A stretch of 64,000 nucleotides of DNA, taken from NCBI RefSeq assembly GCF_020740535.1, contig NZ_CP082362.1, positions 4,152,501-4,216,500 on the forward strand. Reading direction: 5' to 3'. The stretch's first letter is position 1. Every line of letters begins with the position of its first letter. Below, one piece after another: positions 55,676 through 63,949 of the stretch. Below the pieces are notes generated by a model. It was not told where the DNA came from and did no database searches. It saw only the letters and a program-made list of their open reading frames with translations. The translations under genes and the position numbers were made by a program. The stretch is from Streptomyces profundus (lineage in GTDB: Bacteria > Actinomycetota > Actinomycetes > Streptomycetales > Streptomycetaceae).

Positions 55676-56646
55676 TCCTCAACCGGGACGACGGTGGCGA
55701 AGCCGCCGTCCACCATCAGATCCGCCACGGTCTCCAGCTCCGGCGGGGAGCCGGCCAGCCGGCGAAGGAAGTCGTCGAAGTCCTCGCCGCAGGGCAGCAG
55801 CAGCTCGGCGACACGTTCGGTGACGGCGAGGCCGTCCCGGTCCCGCGCGTCGTCCACCGGGCAGAGCCAGACGGAGCCCGTGCCCTCGCCGCGCACCCGC
55901 ACCGCCACGATGCCGCCCTGCGCGAACCCCACCGCCAGGTAGTCCTTGGTGAGATGGTCGCGCAGGCACTTGTTGATGTAGACGAGGTCGTTGACCGCCG
56001 CCTCCTCACGCAGGGTGAAGAACGGCTGGTCGACCAGCAGGCCCAACTCGGCGTCCAGCGCGACCCCCACGGGGGCGCAGCCGCCGGCGGCCTTGAGGAA
56101 CGCCCGGTAGGCGGGCGGCAGCTGGTTGCCCAGCTTCTCCTCGGCGGCGCGCAGCCGCTCCTCCGGGACGGCCAGCCCGCTCGGCAGCTTGAAGTGCGCC
56201 GGGCGCGGATCGGTCAACGGCCGGGTGCCGCGCTTGTGCTGGTCGACCGCGGTGGTGGCGAGCCCGCCGTGGTGCCGCAGCAGCGCCTTGACCTCGACCG
56301 GGACCAGTTCGAGCCGCCGCGAGTTGGCCACGTGGTGCCAGGTCCAGCCGTGCGGGGTGGCGACGGCCGGCAGCTCGGCCCAGAGCGGATGACCCGAGGC
56401 GTGCAGCGCCGCGTTGGCCGACACGTAGTCCGTCAGCCGCAGTTCGTCCACGCCGAAGCCGGCCGGCGGCTCGGCGATCTCGGCCGCCGCTCTGGCGTAG
56501 CGCGAGAAGTCGGGATAGCCCTGTGCGTCCACCCGGACACCGTGCGGATATCTGCCCGCGCGGACCGGGTCGGGAAACTGCACCACCTGACCGGCATAGG
56601 CCCTGTTCGGTGGCGCGGCCTGTTGCCCGAGCCGACCTGTCGTCAT
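55672..56646 (-). CDS. WHH nuclease-SUKH-1 (SMI1/KNR4) fusion
   Basis: A 324-residue protein. Residues about 80-130 carry a WHH-type HNH nuclease signature: W103-H104-H105 (GWTWHHVANSRRLELVP) and H125-H126-G-G. Residues about 155-305 form a SUKH-1/SMI1-KNR4 domain (PEERLRAAEEKLGNQLPPAY). WHH nucleases are toxin domains of polymorphic toxin systems, and SUKH domains are their usual immunity partners, normally as separate genes. Here they are one chain with no export signal. GGGGG lies about 9 nt before the ATG. It is first in a coupled minus-strand operon. Confidence 0.78.
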   Translation of the reverse strand: MTTGRLGQQAAPPNRAYAGQVVQFPDPVRAGRYPHGVRVDAQGYPDFSRYARAAAEIAEPPAGFGVDELRLTDYVSANAALHASGHPLWAELPAVATPHGWTWHHVANSRRLELVPVEVKALLRHHGGLATTAVDQHKRGTRPLTDPRPAHFKLPSGLAVPEERLRAAEEKLGNQLPPAYRAFLKAAGGCAPVGVALDAELGLLVDQPFFTLREEAAVNDLVYINKCLRDHLTKDYLAVGFAQGGIVAVRVRGEGTGSVWLCPVDDARDRDGLAVTERVAELLLPCGEDFDDFLRRLAGSPPELETVADLMVDGGFATVVPVEE

Positions 56647-56726
56647 GGCGTTAAGCCCCCTGCTGTTGCCTCTCGCTGTTGCGGCACAGCCTATGGGTTC
56701 CACCAGTCGGTGGCACGATCGTCCTC

Positions 56727-57707
56727 GTGATATCGGAAATCCACGGCCAGCCGTCGGGCGGTCAGCAGGATCGCGACCCTCGACCGGCACCTCCCGAGAT
56801 GCCACGTGGCCGCGACGGCATCCTGCCGACCACCGCCGCCGCGCTCTCCCTTCCGGACCGGGCTCAGCCGCTGACCGGCACCGCCAGCCGCAGCACGCCG
56901 CCGCCCGAGCCACACCCGGTGGTCGCCGAGATCCTCGCCGGACTCGGCACCGCCCAGCGGGAACGTCACATCGGACGTTGCCCGGAGCCCGCCCTGCTCT
57001 CCCGTCTGCTCACCGAGGTCGGCGCGCGCGACGTCGACGAGGCCAGAGAGGCGCTGACGGGCGCGGGCATCACCACACGCCACATCCGCGAGGACGGCGA
57101 CCCGTTGCACGGCGCGCACGCCCCGCACTGCCGCTCCTGCGCCGTGCTGCTGGCGCGGTTGGACGTGCCGACGCAGGGCCCGGATCCGGCCGTTGTCGGC
57201 GGCGCCGATCCGGGCGGCGGGCCGACGGCCGGCGCGCCGTGGTCGATCGGCACGGTCGACCAGGCGTTGGCCGCCGCCGGTTGGACGCCGGGGCGTTCCC
57301 ACGCGGCCCGCGCGGAACGCTGGGCGGATGTGCTCAGCGGCCACCGTTCGCCCCAGGGGCACGCGCATCAGCTCTTCCCCGCCGCCTTCGAGGCGTGGGC
57401 CGAACTGGGGGAGATCACCCTGCACCCCACCGGACCCGGGGTCGCCGTGGCGCCCCACGCGGTGACCATCAACCCGCTCGCCGGTGTGCACTGGGTGCGC
57501 ACCCTGAGCGACTTGGGGAACGCACTGGGCACCCGGCTCTGCCCGCTGGGCGAGGAAGTGAACGGCACCGCCCTGTTGGCCATCGACCGCGAGGCGCGGC
57601 TGTATGGCATTGACCACACCGGTGACTGGTTTCTCGGCTGGGATGTGCTCAGCGGTCTGGCCACCCTGCTCACGGGGACCCTGCCGCACCGCCTGGCGCC
57701 GTCCTGA
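56727..57707 (+). CDS. YwqJ-like deaminase-SUKH-3 fusion
   Basis: A protein of about 326 residues. A Pro-rich tail is followed by a YwqJ-type deaminase domain: H81 and C85-P-E87 (RERHIGRCPEPALLSRLL), then C135-R-S-C138 (HAPHCRSCAVLLARL). Residues about 170-326 match a SUKH-3 immunity domain (TVDQALAAAGWTPGRSHAAR ... DREARLYGIDHTGDWFLGWD). The GTG at 56727 lies at the predicted transcription start after CACGAT (56714-56719), so it may be leaderless; an ATG at 56679 is less likely. It is divergent from the WHH-SUKH-1 gene with 80 bp between them. Confidence 0.75.
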   Translation: MISEIHGQPSGGQQDRDPRPAPPEMPRGRDGILPTTAAALSLPDRAQPLTGTASRSTPPPEPHPVVAEILAGLGTAQRERHIGRCPEPALLSRLLTEVGARDVDEAREALTGAGITTRHIREDGDPLHGAHAPHCRSCAVLLARLDVPTQGPDPAVVGGADPGGGPTAGAPWSIGTVDQALAAAGWTPGRSHAARAERWADVLSGHRSPQGHAHQLFPAAFEAWAELGEITLHPTGPGVAVAPHAVTINPLAGVHWVRTLSDLGNALGTRLCPLGEEVNGTALLAIDREARLYGIDHTGDWFLGWDVLSGLATLLTGTLPHRLAPS

Positions 57708-57743
57708 GCGGGCGGGACCGGGCGCCTCAGCCGCCGGCCTGCC

Positions 57744-58745
57744 TCAGCCGCCGGCCGCGATGATCGCGTCGCGATAGGCGCGGGCGGCGGCGCGCAGCGC
57801 CGTCTCCGGGTCGACCCCGGCGGCCTCGGCCTCGGCGGCCAGCGCCAACAGCCGGTAGCCGAACCCCTGATCAGCGCCGTCGGGGCCGTCGTTCGGGTCG
57901 CCCCCGGGCAGCGGCACCGCCAGCCCCGCCGTCCTGACCCGGCCGGTCAGCTTGGCGGCCAGGGCCAGCCCCGGCTGGCCCAGCGGGATTCCCTCGGTCA
58001 GCGAGGTGCGCTGCTTCTCGGTCGCCTTGGCGGTCAGCCACAGTGCCTTGACGTCCTCCGGAGTCGTGGCGTGCGCCTCGCCGAAGACATGCGGATGGCG
58101 CCGGATCAGCTTGTCGACGATGGTGCCGGCGACATCGTCGATGTCGAAGGGCTCCTCGGGGGCGTCGGCGGCGATCCTCGCGTGGAAGACCACCTGGAGC
58201 AGGACGTCGCCCAACTCCTCCCTGATCTCGTCGGGATCGCCCGTCTCCACGGCCTCGATCAGCTCGTGGACCTCCTCCAGGCCGTAGCGCGCGAGATCCG
58301 CGTTGCTCTGGATGGCCGCCCACGGGCAGTTGGCCCTGATCTCGTCCATCACCCGCACCAGATCGAGGAGCCTGGCGCCGGGGAGGTCGTAGGAGCCGGG
58401 CAGCAGCTCAAGCTCGGGCAGGGTCCGGAAGCGTCCGGAACCGGCCATTCCGGCCAGCTCGTTGGTGAGGTCGGGCTCGCCCTCGGCGCCGGCCAGCACG
58501 ACCACCGTCCGGCCCCCGGCGCACGCGGCGACCAACTCGGCCGCGCCCGGCACACCGTCCGACACGGCGACCCCGGCCTCCCGCAGATAGGGGCCCTGGG
58601 GGTGCGAGCTGTCCCCGCACACCACCGAGTCGGCCTCGTGCAACACCTGCCAGGCCGGCCAGGACAGCAGCCCGGGGGCCACCCGGTGGCTGGTGGTCAA
58701 CAGAACGATCCGGCCAGAAGCGCCGTTGAGGTCTCGCACGGTCAT
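57744..58745 (-). CDS. mazG: MazG-type nucleoside triphosphate pyrophosphohydrolase
   Basis: A 333-residue protein. The MazG domain has the metal-binding pattern EEVHELIEAVETGDPDEIRE, then ELGDVLLQVVFH, typical of enzymes that hydrolyse aberrant NTPs. The N-terminal ~115 residues are a TPR-methylase-like extension (IVLLTTSHRVAPGLLSWPAW), a frequent actinobacterial arrangement. It is convergent with the YwqJ-SUKH-3 gene. The stop codon lies inside a 17-bp duplicated segment. Confidence 0.9.
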   Translation of the reverse strand: MTVRDLNGASGRIVLLTTSHRVAPGLLSWPAWQVLHEADSVVCGDSSHPQGPYLREAGVAVSDGVPGAAELVAACAGGRTVVVLAGAEGEPDLTNELAGMAGSGRFRTLPELELLPGSYDLPGARLLDLVRVMDEIRANCPWAAIQSNADLARYGLEEVHELIEAVETGDPDEIREELGDVLLQVVFHARIAADAPEEPFDIDDVAGTIVDKLIRRHPHVFGEAHATTPEDVKALWLTAKATEKQRTSLTEGIPLGQPGLALAAKLTGRVRTAGLAVPLPGGDPNDGPDGADQGFGYRLLALAAEAEAAGVDPETALRAAARAYRDAIIAAGG

Positions 58746-58782
58746 CCGTCGACCCTAACCGCGCCGTTGGGGGACCGGGCCG

Positions 58783-59454
58783 TCAGGCCGGCGGCTGGGG
58801 GATCAGCCCTTCCTCCTCGGCCGGGGCGTCCTGGCGGAGCCACGGGGTGTCGGCGTCGGCGAGCACCAGCTGTTCGGTGTCCCAGGTGCCGTAGCGCGGG
58901 TTGACCTCGACCCCGACCTCGTCGGCGGTCGCCGACAGGGCCTGGGCCAACAGCTGGTTGCCCTCGGGGCCGGCCGGCAGGCCCAGCCGGGTGGCGAGGC
59001 CCTGGAAGAGCAACTGCCGACGCAGCACCTCGTTGATCTGCTCCTCGCCGGTCAGCGGCAGGCCGACCGTGCCGTTGATCGCGCTCAGCTCCAACTCCTC
59101 GGCGCTGCCCAACGATGCCTCGACCAGGTTCCGTTCCTGCTGGACCTGGGCCGTGGTCACCTCGACGCCGTGCGACGCGGCGGTCTGCTCCAGCAGCTCC
59201 TGGTACACCAGGAAGTCCACCGTGTCCCGGGTCAACCCGGCACTTGAGGCGAGCAGTTGGTCCCCGTTGGGCTGCTCGCGCTGGGCCTCGCGCACGGTCT
59301 CGACGCGGGCCTGCACGCTGGAGACGGTGATGCGTTCGTCGCCCACCACGGCCGCGGCGCCCGGGTGGGACCCGGTGGAGCAGCCGGCGAGCAGCGGGGC
59401 GGCGAGGAGCAGGGCTGCGGAGGAAACCGCTAGTGCGGAGGTGCGGCGCTTCAC
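58783..59454 (-). CDS. SurA N-domain-like lipoprotein
   Basis: A 223-residue lipoprotein. The signal peptide ends in a lipobox, LLAGC, so it is anchored to the outer face of the membrane. The mature part (VVGDERITVSSVQARVETVR, then RDTVDFLVYQELLEQTAASHG) resembles the SurA N-terminal chaperone domain without a rotamase domain. GGGAG is about 7 nt before the GTG. It lies 37 bp upstream of mazG on the same strand. Probably an envelope protein-folding helper. Confidence 0.8.
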   Translation of the reverse strand: MKRRTSALAVSSAALLLAAPLLAGCSTGSHPGAAAVVGDERITVSSVQARVETVREAQREQPNGDQLLASSAGLTRDTVDFLVYQELLEQTAASHGVEVTTAQVQQERNLVEASLGSAEELELSAINGTVGLPLTGEEQINEVLRRQLLFQGLATRLGLPAGPEGNQLLAQALSATADEVGVEVNPRYGTWDTEQLVLADADTPWLRQDAPAEEEGLIPQPPA

Positions 59455-59795
59455 TGGGGCACTCCCGTGGACGAGCCATTGGGTCGGTCGATCTTACGCG
59501 GCCCGATCCTATGCAGCGTGGGCGACCCTGACCACCGTCGGATCCGTTTCTCCCCCACGGGCACGGCCCTCGACCCCCCGCCGCCGGGCCGAACGCGCGG
59601 CCGGCGTCTGCCGCGCCGGCGCCGTGCACTCCGTGTCCCCTACGCCCCTTGGACGGTCCCTTAGGGGAACCCTGCCACTTCTCACTGACCCAGAGTTCAT
59701 CCCGGGGGCTGATAAGGGGGAGTCGCCGCAGACTCTAGTCTCTAGGGAGTCGAACGGGAATCAGACAGATATCCGCGCAGAGCAAGGAGAAACAC

Positions 59796-60584
59796 GTGAC
59801 GACGGCTGTAGTCAATCCGGCGACCGGGGGCAGCGGGGGGCACTCGGCCGTAGCCGCGCGAGCTGAGAACGTTGTCAAAGCCTATGGCGAGGGCGAGACG
59901 CGGGTGGCGGCGTTGGACGGGGTGAGTGTGGATGTGGAGCGGGGGGTGTTCACGGCGATCATGGGTCCTTCGGGGTCCGGTAAGTCGACGTTGATGCACT
60001 GTCTGGCCGGGTTGGACACGGTGACCAGCGGCCGGATCTGGGTCGGGGACAGTGAGATCACCGGTCTGAAGGACAAGAAGCTGACCCAGTTGCGGCGGGA
60101 CCACATCGGGTTCATCTTCCAGGCGTTCAACCTGCTGCCCACCCTGAACGCCATCGAGAACATCACGCTCCCGATGGACATAGCGGGCCGCAAGCCCGAT
60201 CGCGAGTGGCTGGATCGTGTCGTCGCCACCGTCGGTCTGGGCGAGCGTCTCAAGCACCGTCCCAACCAGCTCTCCGGCGGACAGCAGCAGCGCGTGGCCG
60301 TCGCCCGCGCCCTCGCGGCCCGACCCGACATCATCTTCGGCGACGAGCCCACCGGAAACCTCGACTCCCGCGCCGGCGCCGAAGTCCTCGACTTCCTGCG
60401 CCGCTCCGTCGACGACCTCGGTCAGACCATCGTCATGGTCACCCACGACCCCGTCGCCGCCGCCTACGCCAACCGCATCATCTTCCTCGCCGACGGCCAG
60501 GTCGTCGACGAGATGCGCGACCCCACCGCCGACCGCGTCCTCGACCGCATGCGCAACTTCGACGGACAGGGACGCACCTCGTGA
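59796..60584 (+). CDS. ABC transporter ATP-binding protein (LolD/MacB type)
   Basis: A 262-residue ATPase with Walker [10 protein letters not shown], signature [15 protein letters not shown] and Walker [13 protein letters not shown], of the LolD/MacB/FtsE group. AAGGAG is about 9 nt before the GTG. The stop overlaps the permease GTG by 4 bp. Codon use changes within the gene: before about 60200 leucine TTG and G/T-ending codons are frequent, after that nearly all codons end in C or G. Function depends on the partner permease. Confidence 0.93.
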   Translation: MTTAVVNPATGGSGGHSAVAARAENVVKAYGEGETRVAALDGVSVDVERGVFTAIMGPSGSGKSTLMHCLAGLDTVTSGRIWVGDSEITGLKDKKLTQLRRDHIGFIFQAFNLLPTLNAIENITLPMDIAGRKPDREWLDRVVATVGLGERLKHRPNQLSGGQQQRVAVARALAARPDIIFGDEPTGNLDSRAGAEVLDFLRRSVDDLGQTIVMVTHDPVAAAYANRIIFLADGQVVDEMRDPTADRVLDRMRNFDGQGRTS

Positions 60585-63148
60585 CCGTCCTCAAGACCTC
60601 ACTCCGCAGCTTCTACGCGCACAAATGGCGCATGGTCCTCTCGGCCATGGCCATCGTCCTCTCCGTGGCCTTCGTCTGCGGAACGCTGGTCTTCACGGCC
60701 ACCATGAACAACACGTTCACCAAGCTCTTCGACGTCAGCGCCTCCAACGTGGCCGTCAGCCACGAGGACGCCGACGAGTTCTCCGCCCCGGGCATGGGCA
60801 CCGGCAAGCCGGACACCATCCCCGGCGAGCTCCAGGAGCAGCTGGCCGACCTGCCGGGCGTGGAGCACGTCAACGGCTCGATCGTCTCGCTGTCGGCCAT
60901 GGCCATCGACCAGGACAACGAGAGCATCAGCCCGACCTCGGGCGCGCCGACGATCACGTCCAACTGGAGCGTGATCGACGAGCGGATGATGACCGTCACC
61001 GAGGGTGCGCCGCCCGAGGGCGGCCAGGTCATGGTCGACGCCGACACCGCCGACTCGGCGGACCTCGCCGTCGGTGACTCGCTGCGGCTGCTCAGCGCCT
61101 TCGGCGACTTTCCGCTGACCATCAGCGGCATCGCCAAGTTCGACACCACCAACCCGGGTGCCGCGCTGCTCTACCTGGACACGGAGAGCGCCCGCGAGTA
61201 CCTGCTCGACGGCGACGCGGATCTGACCAACATCTACGTCGACTCCGACGGCACCGTCACCGACGAGCAGCTGAAGGCGAGCGTCGCCGCGCTGATCGGC
61301 GAGGACGGCTACAAGATCCAGACCGCCGAGGAGTACGTCGAGGACAACAAGGACGCGATCGGCGAGGCGCTGTCGATCTTCGAGTACGTGCTGCTCGGCT
61401 TCGCCGGCATCGCGCTGCTCGTCGGGATCTTCCTGATCGTCAACACCTTCTCGATGCTGGTCGCCCAGCGCACCCGCGAGATCGGCCTGATGCGGGCCAT
61501 CGGCACCAGCCGCCGGCAGGTCAACCGATCCGTGCTGATCGAAGCCCTGCTGCTCGGCACGGTCGCCTCGCTGATCGGCTTCGGCGTCGGCATCGGGCTG
61601 GCCGTCGGGCTGATGTCGATCATGAGCGCGGTCGGCATGAAGCTGAGCACGGACGATCTCACCATCGACGCCTCGGTGCCGATCATCGGTGTGATCCTGG
61701 GTATCGCGGTCACCCTGATCGCCGCCTACATACCGGCGCGCAGGGCGTCCAGGATCAGCCCGATGGCCGCGCTCCGCGACGCCGGCCTGCCGGGCGACGC
61801 CCGCGCCGGCCGGGTGCGGGCCCTGCTGGGCGGCGTGCTGACGGTGGCCGGCCTCGGCTTCCTCGCGCTCACCGCCACGGCGAACGAGGCATCCGCCGGC
61901 GCCGGCTTCCTGGCGCTGGGCGTGCTCTTCAGCCTGATCGGCCTGGTCATCGTCGGTCCGTCCCTGGTCGGCCTGGTGGTGCGGGGCATCAGCGCCGTGC
62001 TGCTGCGCGGCTTCGGCTCGGTCGGCCGGCTCGCCGAACGCAACGCGCTGCGCAACCCGCGCCGCACTGGCGCCACCGCCTCCGCGCTGATGATCGGCCT
62101 CGCGCTGGTCGCCGGCCTGTCGGTGATCGGCTCATCCATGGTCGCCTCGGCTCGCGACCAGATCGACTCGTCACTCGGCTCCGACTACGTCGTCACCACC
62201 AGCATGTTCAGCGAGATCGTGCCCGAGGTGACGGCCGCCATCGAGGATGTGCCCGGCCTCGACCACATCAGCGAGTTCCGCATGGTCGACCTCGATGTGA
62301 CGCTGCCGTCCGGCGACGTCCTTGAGCTCGACACCGTCGCCGCGGTCTCCGAGACCTATGACCGCGATGTGACCATGGAGACCCTGGAGGGCGACCTCTC
62401 GTCGGCCCTCGCCCCCGGTGCCATCGCGGTGAGCGAGTCGCACGCCGAGGATGAGGGCATCGCCTTCGGCGACGAGCTGCTGGTCGCCTTCGACGGCGGC
62501 GGCGAGACCACGCTGACGGTGGCGGCGATCATCGCCGACAGCGACATGCTCGGCGGCTGGCACTTCGGCGAGCAGACGCTGTTCGACCACGCCGACCAGG
62601 TCCCGCTCCCGGTGACCCTCTACATCAGCGCCGTCGACGGCCAGCAGGACGCCGCCCGCGCCGCCCTGGACGCGGCCGTCGAGCCGTACCCCCAGATGGA
62701 GGTCCGCGACCAGGCCGAGTTCAAGGACCTGATCGAGAGCCAGGTCGGCATGCTGCTCAACATGGTCTACGGCCTGCTGGCGCTGGCGATCATCGTGGCC
62801 GTGCTGGGTGTGGTGAACACCCTGGCGCTCTCGGTGGTGGAACGCACCAGGGAGATCGGCCTGATGCGGGCCATCGGTCTCTCCCGCCGCCAGCTGCGCC
62901 GGATGATTCGCCTGGAATCCGTGGTCATCGCCCTCTTCGGGGCGCTACTCGGCCTGGGCCTCGGCCTCGCCTGGGGCGCGGCCGGCCAGCAGCTGCTGGC
63001 CATGGAGGGCATGGAGTCGTTCGAGATCCCGTGGGGCACCATCATCGGTGTCTTCATCGGCTCCGCGGTGGTCGGCCTGCTGGCCGCCCTGCTGCCGGCC
63101 TTCCGCGCCGGCCGGATGAACGTGCTGAACGCCATCGCCACCGAGTGA
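60581..63148 (+). CDS. ABC transporter permease, duplicated FtsX domains
   Basis: An 855-residue MacB-like permease: an N-terminal helix, an extracytoplasmic MacB_PCD-type domain, an FtsX domain with helices (VLLGFAGIALLVGIFLIVNT; GLMRAIGTSRRQ), a middle pair of helices, a second outer domain and a second FtsX domain ending GRMNVLNAIATE. The repeat of REIGLMRAIG(T/L)SRRQ marks the internal duplication. Such transporters expel peptides or lipoproteins or act as mechanotransmitters. The substrate is unknown. It is translationally coupled to the ATPase. Confidence 0.9.
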   Translation: MTVLKTSLRSFYAHKWRMVLSAMAIVLSVAFVCGTLVFTATMNNTFTKLFDVSASNVAVSHEDADEFSAPGMGTGKPDTIPGELQEQLADLPGVEHVNGSIVSLSAMAIDQDNESISPTSGAPTITSNWSVIDERMMTVTEGAPPEGGQVMVDADTADSADLAVGDSLRLLSAFGDFPLTISGIAKFDTTNPGAALLYLDTESAREYLLDGDADLTNIYVDSDGTVTDEQLKASVAALIGEDGYKIQTAEEYVEDNKDAIGEALSIFEYVLLGFAGIALLVGIFLIVNTFSMLVAQRTREIGLMRAIGTSRRQVNRSVLIEALLLGTVASLIGFGVGIGLAVGLMSIMSAVGMKLSTDDLTIDASVPIIGVILGIAVTLIAAYIPARRASRISPMAALRDAGLPGDARAGRVRALLGGVLTVAGLGFLALTATANEASAGAGFLALGVLFSLIGLVIVGPSLVGLVVRGISAVLLRGFGSVGRLAERNALRNPRRTGATASALMIGLALVAGLSVIGSSMVASARDQIDSSLGSDYVVTTSMFSEIVPEVTAAIEDVPGLDHISEFRMVDLDVTLPSGDVLELDTVAAVSETYDRDVTMETLEGDLSSALAPGAIAVSESHAEDEGIAFGDELLVAFDGGGETTLTVAAIIADSDMLGGWHFGEQTLFDHADQVPLPVTLYISAVDGQQDAARAALDAAVEPYPQMEVRDQAEFKDLIESQVGMLLNMVYGLLALAIIVAVLGVVNTLALSVVERTREIGLMRAIGLSRRQLRRMIRLESVVIALFGALLGLGLGLAWGAAGQQLLAMEGMESFEIPWGTIIGVFIGSAVVGLLAALLPAFRAGRMNVLNAIATE

Positions 63149-63176
63149 CCCTCGGGCCGCGACGGCCACCCACCCC

Positions 63177-63212
63177 CTCGGGGCCGCGACCCAGCCGGGT
63201 CGCGGCCCCGAG
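63177..63212. terminator. 16-bp perfect hairpin terminator
   Basis: ctcggggccgcgaccc (63177-63192) and gggtcgcggccccgag (63197-63212) are exact complements with a 4-nt loop, 28 bp after the permease stop. Confidence 0.9.
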
Positions 63213-63222
63213 CCGTACGTTC

Positions 63223-63258
63223 CTTGCCTCCAAGGCAAGTAATTTGCCTCAGAGGGAA
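63223..63258. promoter_or_regulatory. paired palindromic operators 20 bp apart
   Basis: CTTGCCT-cca-AGGCAAG (63223-63239, perfect) and TTGCCTcagAGGgAA (63244-63258, one mismatch) have centres 20 bp apart, two helical turns, directly before the XRE-cupin gene. This fits cooperative dimer binding by that regulator. Confidence 0.7.
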
Positions 63259-63280
63259 GAGGCGTGGCTCAATCGTGGGT

Positions 63281-63916
63281 ATGCCCCCTGGCTCCTCCGG
63301 CTTCCCCGACCCCTCGGCCTCCGCTTCGGTCGCCGCGCGTGAGCTGCCCGTCATCTCGCCCCGGCTGCGGGAACTGCGCCGCCACGCCGGGCTGACCCTG
63401 GAGGCCGCGGCCCAGAGGGCGCAGCTGTCGCCCGCGCACCTCTCCCGACTGGAGACGGGCCATCGGCAGCCGTCGCTCCCCGTGCTGCTCGGCCTCGCCC
63501 GGATCTACGGCACCACCGTCTCCGGCCTGCTCGGCGAGACCGCCGCCCTTCCCGACCCCGTCATCCGCGCCGGCGAGGCGGTGCCCCAGGAGGTCGGCGG
63601 CTGGTCCTACCGGCAGGCCGGCGCCCCCGGCCGCGCCATGCACGCGCTGCGCGTGAGCGTCCCGGCCGGCGGCGGCCAGAGCGACCTGGTCCGGGTGCAC
63701 CCGGGCGAGGAGTGGCTGCACGTCCTGTCCGGCCGACTGCTGCTCTCCCTCGGCGACTTCGAGCACACCCTCGACGCGGGGGACAGCGCCCACTTCGACT
63801 CCCTGACCCCGCACCGCATCCGTGCCGCCACCGCCCGGGGCGCCGAACTGCTCTTCGTGCACACGCTGCTGCGCAGCGCCGACGCCGAACTGTGCCTGGG
63901 CGAACCCCGCCACTGA
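63281..63916 (+). CDS. XRE family regulator with C-terminal cupin
   Basis: A 211-residue protein. The Cro/CI-type helix-turn-helix is at residues about 26-80 (LRELRRHAGLTLEAAAQRAQ, then LSPAHLSRLETGHRQPSLPV), followed by a cupin sensor domain (VRVHPGEEWLHVLSGRLLLS; SLTPHRIRAAT). Such regulators sense small metabolites. Two palindromes just upstream suggest autoregulation. The ATG at 63281 has no strong ribosome site. The next gene begins 33 bp later on the same strand and is probably a target or cotranscribed. Confidence 0.86.
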   Translation: MPPGSSGFPDPSASASVAARELPVISPRLRELRRHAGLTLEAAAQRAQLSPAHLSRLETGHRQPSLPVLLGLARIYGTTVSGLLGETAALPDPVIRAGEAVPQEVGGWSYRQAGAPGRAMHALRVSVPAGGGQSDLVRVHPGEEWLHVLSGRLLLSLGDFEHTLDAGDSAHFDSLTPHRIRAATARGAELLFVHTLLRSADAELCLGEPRH

Positions 63917-63949
63917 GCCGCCCGAACCTGTTCGAAGGAGAACCCGGTC

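Noticed and set aside
51776..55942. 1388-codon plus-strand open frame over glmU and the SUKH genes
   Set aside because: Spans several well-supported genes on the other strand and consists of Ser/Arg/Gln-rich filler.
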